Below the pieces are notes generated by a model. It was not told the origin of the DNA and ran no database searches. It worked only from the letters and a program-made list of their open reading frames with translations. Positions 55,066 through 64,000 of a DNA stretch of 64,000 nucleotides are shown one piece after another. The DNA comes from Cladochytrium replicatum (taxonomy: Eukaryota; Chytridiomycota; Chytridiomycetes; Cladochytriales; Cladochytriaceae), in assembly GCA_025526935.1 (NCBI GenBank), contig JAHLKD010000020.1, positions 62,001-126,000 on the forward strand. Direction: 5' to 3'. Within the stretch, counting starts at the first letter, position 1; each line of letters begins with the position of its first letter. The position numbers and the translations under genes are program-made.

Positions 55066-58000
55066 TCACAACACATTCACTAACGTGCGCCGAGCTCGTT
55101 TCACCCGGGAGTTAGCTGTCACCTCCACTGCTGCCGCTGGCCTCTTCCTCGCGGATCTTCTTACTGACACTTCCCCAACTTCTTTTCCCTTTGTCGATTC
55201 ATCATCAAATGGGCCATTCAGTCTTTTTACTTTGGCTGGTTTGTCCACCTCCACTGATGAGTCATTTTGCTCACACTTCTGCTGAAGATCCAACGTCCCC
55301 TGCAGTCGATCTTGTAGTCCCGGAACTTCCGGAAGAGGAATTGGCTCGTTGTCTGAATCATAAGCGATGTTGATGCAACTCTCTTCGATCGGTGAGAAGC
55401 TCTCGGATGACTTCGAATCGCCTATACCAGCCTCTGCTAAACTCGTAGAGTTCACAGAACTGGGTTGTGGATCCTTCGCTTCGCGTCCGCTGTTGCTCTT
55501 GCTCGTTGAGGCTGAGACAAGAATTTTCCTTTTTCGAGCTTTCTTGGACGCTGGTGGGGAAATAATCAAGTCGCTTGCCCTCTTAGGTTTCCCTTCCTTG
55601 ATGACGATGTTGGAATCTTCTGATGCGGGTGTAGACTCCAAAATTTCCGAAGATTTTGCACGATTAAGTTCCAGAGACTCATTTGTATTCGCACATTTGC
55701 GTTTTGGTGGTTTGGATAGAGGAGGATTACTCGAAGTAGTCTTAGTTGAAGTAGTGGTCGGGGTCGCCAAAGAATTGGCAGTGCTTGATTTGAGTTGTTC
55801 ACTTCTTAGCCACGGAAACGATGTTGACAGCGGAAGCGCAGAGAGACTTCCTAGAATCCCAGGAGCAGAAGACGCAGTCGATGATAAACCTCCATTCTTC
55901 ATAAAATCCAGAACTGTAGAAATAGTGGCTGATTGTGTTGCTGAAGCTGTCGCTAAAGATGCCGCAAGTGAACGTGAAGAATCGATTTCTGCTGCAGATA
56001 TTGCGTCCGCATTGGTTTTGGGCAAGGTTGATCCAATGCCAACCATCAACGGCATCGTAGCCAAAATTCCTGGGCTCTCCAATGGATCTTGCCATCGTCC
56101 TGCTGGGGCAAGGGCCACTTTCTCGCTTCTTCGGCCACCACCCATTTTCAGCCCGCCAAATCTTCGACCGCCTCGTTTAGCGCCTGTGAATGGATCGGTA
56201 CGATTTCCTTGTGCGATAGTTTGAATTGGGAGACCGAAGTGTGTGCCGGGAAGGCTATCAGACAGGAACTGTGCCAAAAGTTGGTCCAAACAGCAACTTC
56301 TAGCAAGTCCTCGGGCGCGATCGAGTGGAACCCAAGTTCCAAAAAGTTGCGATTGTGGCTTCCCGCAACGAATACGCTCACGTTCAAGAGAAAGAATGAT
56401 ACTTCGCTCCTTCTCAGTCAGTATGCCGCCGGCATGGAGAAGCAAAGTTGCATTGACAGCATTGTTGTCGATGCGGCGAAGTATGGGAACGGAGTTGGGT
56501 GGAAGGCTGAGATTTTTAACGGGTTCAATTGTTGTTGGTTTGTGATCTGACGAATTTGAGCCGGTTTCGAACGGTCGGAAACCTTGGAGTGAGTCCGTAA
56601 TCGTTGGACGATACAAAACATTGATGAAGACTGGAACACCTTCAACCGTCGTCATCCACACTGTGGGAGAAATTGTGGCAAGTGGCTGAAGGGGCGGAAG
56701 CAGAACTAGAGAGGGAAGGTTGATTGTCACCGGTGGTGTAGTGGGCTGATTCTTGGTCTGTGCTTTGACCCGAGCTTTGCTACCATCTACGAGCGATAGA
56801 GGAGGCGTGGTGCTTTCTGTGCTATCATCCCCATCAAAGGAATCGAACGGAATGGGAGATGCGGCTGCCGAAAACGAAATTGCAGGATCAATATCTGCGA
56901 TCGATGACCACTCAAGACTTCGATCTTCCGAATTGCACGATTGAAAACTCTTTCCAAATGAATCTGAGACTTCCACCGTATCAGCATTCGAGGGTTCACT
57001 TTCCGAAGAGCTGTTGGACTCTTCCTCGTCAAGCGCCAACCACCGCTTCTCAAGCGGCGCAACTTCTTCGAAGGAGCGATCAAGGAGAGAAGGATGAATG
57101 GCATCTGCGTCTGACTGAGGCTCGTTTCCCAGAGTAGATTGAGGACGGCTATGGGAATCCCAGCTTTGGAGCGACATGATGCCCGGAACAAATGGAAATT
57201 GTTCTTCAATTGGGGTGAAGAACGCAAATCGCCCATGCTTCAATTTACTGTCATCAACAAATTCCGAAGTCTCAACGCTGCAGGATCCTCGTCGAGTTGT
57301 CTGCGAGAAATCGGGTAACATTGCCGGTTTCTCGTCCTCCCACCACGGCTCATCACCAACAAAGAATTTGTGAATGTCGTTCGCTTCCGGAATTTGTTCG
57401 TCCACTCTGACCGATAATCGATGTGGGACTTGGTAGTCCTTAAGTGACTCATAAAGAGTCTCAAAGTCTGTTGTGTCGTCATCCATTATATCCACTGTGC
57501 TACTTCGCTCCAGGCGCGGCCTTAGCTTGCTGCAAGTCAGCAATTCACAGTCAATCTCGTTGCCACCAACATCTCCAGTCAGTGTCGCACTGCGTGGTAC
57601 AGCATTCAATCTTGGATCGCCGGCTGAATACGCAGACGACATCTTCGAACCTTCTACCGGCCACAGTTCCTGGGTACACCCAAGTTTCTCAGATTTGTCA
57701 GCGTGTAAATTCAACACTGGCAGTTTTGAGACCGTCGCAGAGGGGGATAATAGTGGACTCGGTAGCGGAGTAGCGAGGGTCATCTCTGTTGGTGATGTAT
57801 TGTGTGCAGTCAAAGCGGGGGAATTTTCAGAGGCGAATTCTGTGTCAGATTCGCTTCCTGTAGTGCCTAAAGGTGAAGCAGGAACTCCCTCCTGAGCAAC
57901 AAAGTATCGAAGCTTCCTAGTGTGGTGCATGTCTGCGAAGTGCTTTCCTAAAATCGGGCCGCGTCCGGGAAATCGAGTTGCCCTTTTGAAGTGTTGCGAG

Positions 58001-58484
58001 ATTCTGTTGGAAACGGAGGCATCCGACGTCACTCCCCCACTAATGGCAGAAAAATTATTGTTACATGACCAAAGTTCTCCCGCATATAGGTACCTAAGTT
58101 GTGCAAGATCGTGCTGTGTTATCGCTTTGGATAATTCTTTGGGTGTCATTGGTGTGTTCCCTGACCTGGAGAAAATAAGCAACTAGCCAAATAAAAAGAG
58201 CCATCGCTGATAATTAATACAAACCTCAGTAGGGCCTTAACAATGGCAACAAACAGGCGATCTTTTGCATCGTCTGGGTGCAACAGCACGGGAAAACCTG
58301 GCTCGTCCAAGGGGATGAATGAAGGCAACGACGAGGCAGCTGTCGCCGCGCTCCCCGTGCAAGCAGCTGCAGTGCCGACGGCAGATGCTCTCAGGCCAAC
58401 CTTACCGCAAGTTGCAGTTGGGTCACGCTTCGCCCCTGATGCACCAACCGCTTTTCGGACTGCCGCGCTAACACCCTTGTTCAT
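55066..58484 (-). CDS. KilA-N/APSES-like DNA-binding protein, 1119 aa
   Basis: Two exons (58225..58484 and 55066..58165; intron GTTTGT..CAG) give 1119 residues. The recognisable part is a KilA-N/APSES-type module near residues 615-690: VPILRRIDNNAVNATLLLHA, GGILTEKERSIILSLE and GTWVPLDRARGLARSCCLDQ, matching the pattern LRRxDxxxVNATxLLxAGG... GTWVPLxxAxxLA. In fungi such domains occur in cell-cycle and stress transcription factors (Mbp1, Xbp1) and in Bqt4. The rest is Ser/Thr/acidic-rich and probably disordered, with basic nuclear-localisation-like clusters (KKARKRK, RRSARKRPAA, RVKRARR) towards the end. Ankyrin repeats of the Mbp1 class are absent. The N-terminal 90 residues look globular but unfamiliar. 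Confidence 0.7.
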
Positions 58485-59181
58485 ATCCCGGGCCGGCCGC
58501 ACGTCGGAAATTCACACTGTCTCGACAAGTAAATTTGTGCGATGACGATGCGCCTTCAATTGTTACGTCAAGAGAGAATGGTGAACGTGCGGGATAGAGA
58601 GTGGTGGCGGTTGACTATCGTTCTGAGAGCACGAAGGTAACAGCAGGGGTGCCGCGCGTGAGCCAGCTCACAGCAACCGCAATAAGCAATTTGCTTTTTT
58701 GGGCGGAGGCAGACGGGGGGAGCCGAAAGGCAAATCTTATGGGTGGCGTGGCGATTTGACGCGTTCGGGGAAGTCGCGTGGGAGCTGGGGAGCAGATCGG
58801 TTGTAGGCGTTCAGGATAGATTAGTCATCTGATGTAACTTCTCGTTAAGCAAATGTTGGAGAATTATACCATGCTGGAACCTCAAAGACGATTAGTTGCT
58901 CGTGCTTAGCATTTAACTTGGTCCACACAGCGGGTTGGTTTGCGGATGGCGCACAGAACTGTAGCATTATGAAAAGAAGCTTGAATTTCCATATCGAGAT
59001 GGGAATCCGCGTGATCAGATTTCAGTATCTTCGAAAAGGCTTTCGTGCAACGGCTCAAGGACTTTAAAATGTCTTTGCAAGAAACAATACCAAAAGTTTT
59101 GCGATATTTCAAGCTTTAACTTTTGCATTTTGCATCCGAGCTTCCACTTCCATATACCAACCACCTCGTTTTGTTTCTCAA
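58485..59181. other. Intergenic region, shared promoter side
   Basis: About 700 bases; the right part of the KilA-N-like gene's upstream region and the 3' flank of the next minus-strand gene. A GA- and GC-rich stretch lies at 58600-58800. No gene is supported. Confidence 0.4.
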
Positions 59182-59581
59182 CTACTGATCCTGCGTCTTT
59201 GCGACTTTCCACAACGGGTTGTGCGGGACTGAAAGTGTTCCACTGGAACGTCGTCTTCTGTGTGCCTCTTTTGGTCGAGTGCCTTTACTGTTTGAGTTTT
59301 CGAGCATCGGGATGTCGTTCAGAACAGACGGGGTTTCACTCAAAGGAGGTATTCTTGGAACCTCAATATCCTCGTCATTGGTTACTGATGGCGTAGTTGT
59401 AGTCGGAGTTTGGCCTGACAATGCGACTATTGGCAATGACACAGTGATTGAAGTATCGCCGCTTGAAACGTAAACATATCGTGTAAGTAACCAAGGGATA
59501 ACGTTCCGATCTAGGCCACCTTGATGAATTAGCCGCGGCCAGACACGCACACAGGGCGGCATAAAGGAGTCTCGAAATCAT
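59182..59581 (-). CDS. Small secreted protein with a tetrabasic processing site
   Basis: Two exons (59520..59581 and 59182..59461; intron GTGGCC..AAG) give 113 residues. Residues 1-18 (MISRLLYAALCACLAAAN) form a signal peptide. The mature part is Thr/Ser/Pro-rich and acidic, without Cys, then turns basic: at 89-92 four Arg residues form a Kex2/furin-type site, leaving a 21-residue C-terminal peptide beginning SSGTLSVPHNP. The arrangement resembles a peptide precursor or a propeptide-bearing effector, but no family is recognised. If the intron is retained a different, longer frame is open, so the splice should be confirmed. Confidence 0.55.
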
Positions 59582-59796
59582 TTTGATGGCGATTATTGGC
59601 TCCTGTTGGTCAACGGTTATGATTTTATAGTGTTAAATGTTCCCAGCTGCTTGCTGAGCAAGCAAAATTAACAACTGAGCATGCTGCTTAAATTTTTGGT
59701 GATGTTTAAACGATAAACATGGGCAGTTTACATAACTGATCGATATCATCACAAATCCTTCGAGGCATATTTATTGAATCTGCTTCACGTTCTTTC

Positions 59797-60553
59797 TCAC
59801 TTTGTTTCTGACAATCCAACAACCCCGCCCTCTCCAATTTCATCGTTCGACTTTTTCTTGGCGAGCAACTCTATTTTTTCCTCTTCTGGGCCTTGATACG
59901 CAATCTGATGGTGCTCCAGCTCATCTCCATCCGTACCGAAACCAACGATAGCAGGAACCGGACCGACGTCGACCTTGTCGGGGATAACGTACTCGATCAC
60001 TCTAAAGCCGCCTTCTGGTGGGGCGTCGGGCGGCGGAACCACTGGGAGCTCATGGATGCTTCGTCCTTGTTCGTCGAACCTTTTCCTACGAGAGTTGAAC
60101 TCGTCCTGCTTCTTTGGTATGTCGTAGGGCTGGATGTCTGCCAAGAACGGGTCTGCTTCAAAGTTTGATTTCTTTCGTGCTGCCTCTTCGGACGAAGGGA
60201 TAACAATGGTGGTTCCCTGGCCGAAGTGCATAACATATTAATGCTGCATGCAGCTCTGAGTAATCGAATCATACCTTTCCCTCCGTCTTCGGTTCCGCGG
60301 AGTTGGACCCATTTTTATGTGTTTGGTTCGCTTGTGACGTATTCTTTGGCTCGGTGCTGTTGTGCTGGACGTCTATTTTCGCTGGTGCTGCCTTTCCATG
60401 TTCCGCTTTTCGCTCGGTAGAACCGCTCTGAGCAATCTGACTTGTTTGATTGTTCTGCTTTGAAGTTTTCCCTTCATTTGATCCCGAATCAACCTGTGTC
60501 GGTTTGGCGGCAACATCCCTCACAGCTCGTTGCGTAGATGCTCCGCAACCCAT
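59797..60553 (-). CDS. Probably N-myristoylated, palmitoylated protein, unknown function
   Basis: Two exons (60275..60553 and 59797..60216; intron GTATGA..CAG) give 232 residues. The start MGCGAST fits N-myristoylation at Gly2 with palmitoylation at Cys3. Residues 10-93 are Lys/Asn/Ser/Gln-rich and disordered. The second exon looks conserved: ADPFLADIQPYDIPKKQDEF, NSRRKRFDEQGRSIHELPVV, PPEGGFRVIEYVIPDKVDVG. It ends in an acidic tail. It is predicted to sit on the cytosolic face of a membrane. I do not recognise the family. Confidence 0.7.
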
Positions 60554-60807
60554 GAGTTCTTTTTACAAAACAGAATACTCAATCAATTCTGATTGGACAG
60601 GCATATATACAATACCAATAGTAAATACACAATATTTCACCGCCTGTCTTCCTGGGATGGCGATATCGTCCTTGCTTACCACCTTGCCATCAAACAACCG
60701 CAATTTGTGAATGGACCATTTCCATCGTTAAACGCCATAGGTGTAAGTAGGTTCATACACTGGGAGTTGTTAAGCCTTGGGCTGGGGGGTGAGAACTTTT
60801 TCGCTAA

Positions 60808-61008
60808 TTACAACTGAGCATGTACATATTGAGTCCACGGTCCGGCGCAAAATAGATCATTAAATCCCATATCATCATTGCTCCTCCCGATCACTATGAT
60901 CCCCAAGATTCCCAAAAGGTTGCTCGAGGGCAAGTTGATAGGGCTATTTTCGACGACTCTTGGTTTCAGGGCTGACTTCCAGCTTTCGTTTGCCTGGGAT
61001 GTTGCCAT
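60808..61008 (-). CDS. Possible 66-aa small protein
   Basis: An ATG-initiated frame of 66 codons (MATSQANESWKSALKPRVVE ...) with a good start context contains one hydrophobic segment (NLLGILGIIVIG). It has no family resemblance and could be noise. Another short minus-strand frame lies at 61060..61278. The whole 60554-61509 interval otherwise holds no recognised gene, only the flanks of the divergent genes at each side. Confidence 0.25.
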   Translation of the reverse strand: MATSQANESWKSALKPRVVENSPINLPSSNLLGILGIIVIGRSNDDMGFNDLFCAGPWTQYVHAQL

Positions 61009-61509
61009 GATGAGAATCTAGATGCAATGAACGATCTCGGAGTCTCACCTCTCTCACTGTCATTCTTGTAGCCACTTCCCCACTCTGGTTGAGTTTGAAT
61101 TAGCGTGCCTAATCTCCCAAATTGATGTGACATTGCTCAGTTTCAGTTTCTGAAGGAATCCTTTCTGTTGTTGCCGAAGCAGCGCGCTTGTTGTAAGAAG
61201 CATGTTATTGAGCGCAGATGGATCGTCAGGGTATCGACCGCGCATGAGAGTGATACATCGAGGGACCGGAGCTGGCAATTACGCAGAGTCAAAAAATAGA
61301 GGAGCGAGTAGGTCGCGTGCGCTCCTCCATGGCTCGCGTGCATAAATGTCAGGCCCACATCCTGCACGGTGGGAGAAGTGCACCCAGGACGTCCCAATGC
61401 GCACCAAGACCAGGGACGTCAAGCGAGGTTTTCCATACATCGAAAGTCTTTCTACCGCTTGGTCGCGTGACCTGTCAGATTTCTCTTCCTGAAAAGTTAC
61501 CAAAAAACA

Positions 61510-64000
61510 ATGGGAAAGAAAAACAACCGACCGCCTTTGGCACCTTCTTCGACATCGTTCACGTCTGCGGCAGCATCAGCACAGCAGCACTATGTTCAGC
61601 AAACACACGATGCCAGCAGACTGTCCCGCTTCTCTCCATCTGCCTCCTTGTTTGCAACCGTTGGACATGGTCTTGAGGGTGGTGACAGAGTACGCGTATT
61701 TGACGTCGCAACCTCAGGATTAAGTTGCGAAGTTCCCTTGGGGAACGGAACTGTCGGATGCATACAGTGGGGCTGGATCAGCGAAGAGCCTGCAGGCGAA
61801 GTAAGCCATCCCCATCCTTTTGCTGCTGATCGAATCCTTACATCCCAACCATTCAGAACGCTTCAGAGCCTGCGCCGAAACGCAAGCGCGGCAGCCTGGG
61901 GTCTATGAAAACCGAAGTCGTAGCCGCGGGCCACAGTACCGGTGCTATTTCGCTCGTGTCTCCCTCCCATGGTGCGCTGATCCGCACGCTCGGGTCCAAC
62001 GCAAACTCTCACACCGCGGCAGTTTCGGATTTCGCTTTCTTTGGCGACGGTGTGCACGCATTGTCTGTCGGGGAAGACGGCGCGTGGGTGGACTGGGATT
62101 TGCGAAAGGGCGTCGCGACGCGCAGGACCCGTGTTGACGCCAAGGGAGGTGCGGCCGTGAGACGGGTTTGCGTTTCGAATGGGAAAGAGAGGAGACGTGT
62201 GGTTACTGCGGGGTATGTGATTAAGTTGTGGGATTTTGAGACGAGCGAGTGTCTTCAGGTATGGGACGATTGTCTGCTGCTGCTGTGTAGAATAGTTTGT
62301 TCATAGCTTTCCGTGAAGACTTACACAGGTCATGCAACGCCAGTGATGGGACTAGCTTTTACACCTGACGACCTTTCTTGCGTGTCAATTGCCGAAGAGG
62401 ATCGTAACGCTTGCGTTTGGAACAGCGGGCCAGATGCTTCTTCCTCAACTACCAACTCAACAGGTATTCAGTCCAGTGCTTAAAGCGAATTTCACGCTTA
62501 ATGTGCCAAAAAATTAGTGTTGAACATTGAAGCATTTGCCCTCTCGCTTTCCATTTCGCCGGAGGGTCATGTGCTGGTCGTGACAGATGAAGGAACTGTT
62601 GCTTTCTGGAAGGACACAAAGGCCGCTGTTGCTACTGCGACTGGAAAGAAGAAGGCACGGTTTACGGCAAGAGCACCTGACGGACGCCTAAGCATAACAG
62701 CAACGGGCGCAGGAAACACTACAGAAGAAGCAGGTGGTGAGGAGCGCCGGATTACAGTTGTTGCGGCAACATTTGTGGATGGAATGGTTGTGACCGGGCG
62801 AGGTGGTTTGGTTAAACCAGTCTTTGAAAAGCTTGTAAGTTTCGTCGAAAAAAATTGGTGTCCAAAATGCTGACGATTATCTGTTCTCAATAGCCCTACG
62901 TCGATGATAAGGGGGAGATTTTGCAGAGCGTAACTGTTGCGAGGACTCCTGGAAACATGTTGATTGATACAAGTGCAGTAGGCGCAGGAGTACGTCAAAG
63001 AGCTGTGTGTGGTTCTTGTTGGCGCAACCTAAATCTTCAATTTCAGAACAAGCGGGGACACTCGTCAACTGGCTCCTTGTCCGGAGTACACATTTCCTCT
63101 GGAGAGTTTAGTCTGATGGACATTGTGGTCGCGGAGGATGGACCAATGTCAAAGCAGGGCCGGGAGGCTATGAAGTCTTTTGAAGACGACCCAACTCTGG
63201 AGGAGCGATTGCACACCATGTCGCTATTGACATCGACTGGGAAAGCCGTTGCTGCAACGCCAAAAGCCGAAAACAAGGAAACAACGAAAGAAAAAGCGGT
63301 CAAAGGAACACCAAGAGCGACGACGCTTGTCAACGTTTTGGTTCAGGCAGTTCAAACTGGAGACGCAGCAATGCTTGAGCAGGCGCTTAATGTCGGAGAT
63401 CACTCAATTATAATGTCGACCGTGCAGCGACTTCCGGTGAGCGTTGTCGGGCCTCTGTTGGAACAGATCCAAGAACGTCTTGCGAAGAGCCCGAGACGTG
63501 CTGGGCAGCTCGTGGAATGGGTCCGGGCAATTGTGATGGTGCACGCGAGTTTCGTGGTTGGAAGTGCAGGTGGCGGAACACTCGGTCGGCAGCTTGGTGT
63601 ATTACATGGAATGATGGAGGGACGAACGGGCGTGTATGGAAAGCTGCTGAGGCTGGTTGGCAGGCTTGATTTAGTTGTTCAACAAATTCAAGGGAGGAAA
63701 GAGGCTGCAGCAGAGGATGACGACGATAAAGAAGAGGCGGTGATTTACAATGAAGGTACTGATCACTCAAGTGTTTTGATCCTCGTTCATTAACAGTGCT
63801 GTATTTGATTACCTTAGAAGATGATAGCGAAGAGGATGGAGAAGATGACGACGAAGAAGAAGAAGATGATGAGGATTTGGGAGAAGAATGGGGCAACTCC
63901 GACGGTGAAGATGTATGATTGAACTTTCCTTTTCCTGCAATTGGCCAGTTTAACATTTGCTCATTGATTAACAGGGTGCTGATTCAGCAGATGTGGATAG
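61510..64000 (+). CDS. UTP5: U3 snoRNP protein Utp5/WDR43, C-terminus off the right edge
   Basis: Exons 61510..61800, 61857..62258, 62307..62463, 62518..62834, 62894..62989, 63047..63755, 63818..63912 and 63975..>64000 join in frame. The N-terminal half is a WD40-type propeller: FATVGHGLEGGDRVRVFDVA, VISDFAFF-like AVSDFAFFGDGVHALSVGED, GYVIKLWDFET, YTGHATPVMGLAFTPDD. The second half carries the UTP12 domain (LVNVLVQAVQTGDAAMLEQA, LPVSVVGPLLEQIQERLA, AGQLVEWVRAIVMVHASFV) and then a long acidic D/E run. Utp5/WDR43 belongs to the t-UTP module that links pre-rRNA transcription to 18S maturation in the nucleolus. The gene is cut by the window end inside the acidic tail. Confidence 0.9.

Noticed and set aside
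55367-56224. A 285-codon plus-strand open frame
   Set aside because: Antisense shadow of the KilA-N-like gene.
1-64000. tRNA, rRNA, CRISPR arrays or riboswitches
   Set aside because: None could be recognised by eye; a covariance-model scan (tRNAscan-SE, Infernal) would be decisive for small RNAs.

Overview
The window looks like nuclear DNA from a fungus, most likely an early-diverging zoosporic (chytrid-like) lineage. The support is as follows: dense genes on both strands, 45-65 nt GT-AG introns in most genes, a fungal Ole1-type desaturase carrying a C-terminal cytochrome b5, a fungal amino-acid permease, a KilA-N/APSES-type protein, and PIF/Harbinger and Ty3/gypsy relics. The lineage is an inference; no rRNA or tRNA gene was seen.

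Left part (1-10 kb): a partial coiled-coil gene on the minus strand, head-to-head with a mitochondrial TMEM70/186-like gene. Next come a tandem pair of lipid desaturases (delta-9 acyl-CoA desaturase, then a front-end b5-desaturase that is probably a sphingolipid delta-8 enzyme) and a large unrecognised minus-strand gene with doubtful frames. From 10 to 18 kb the DNA is a transposon graveyard: at least three Harbinger-type remnants, SANT/Myb-like partner ORFs, and an internally deleted gypsy polyprotein.

Middle (18-35 kb): ribosomal protein eL36, a one-pass membrane protein, an amino-acid permease, a broken NDUFAF7 copy, phosphopantothenate-cysteine ligase, a relic-rich stretch (25.5-28 kb), the sorting nexin Snx4 head-to-head with mitochondrial ribosomal protein uS2m, a decayed 3' copy of the uS2m gene, F-actin capping protein beta, and a proline-rich protein with a PP1-docking-like motif. 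A T-rich gene-poor stretch follows (35.3-37.2 kb).

Right part (37-64 kb): a predicted polytopic membrane protein carrying two C-terminal SH3 domains, a bacterial-type phosphoenolpyruvate synthase, an NDUFA4/B12D-type small mitochondrial protein, synaptobrevin, proline dehydrogenase with an EF-hand loop, a secreted lysyl-oxidase-like protein, RNase P/MRP subunit Pop1, a broken cyclophilin-RRM (PPIE) copy, a 1119-aa KilA-N/APSES-like protein, a small secreted protein with a tetrabasic cleavage site, a probably myristoylated protein, and the start of the U3 snoRNP protein Utp5/WDR43, which runs off the right edge.

Most genes are unrelated housekeeping functions; I see no large operon-like cluster. 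The most notable items are the membrane-SH3 fusion, the lysyl oxidase with an apparently missing cofactor tyrosine, the PEP synthase, the peptide-precursor-like secreted protein, and an unusual number of decayed duplicates of housekeeping genes (NDUFAF7, PPIE, uS2m, possibly a mitochondrial carrier). All exon boundaries were derived by eye from splice consensus and frame.
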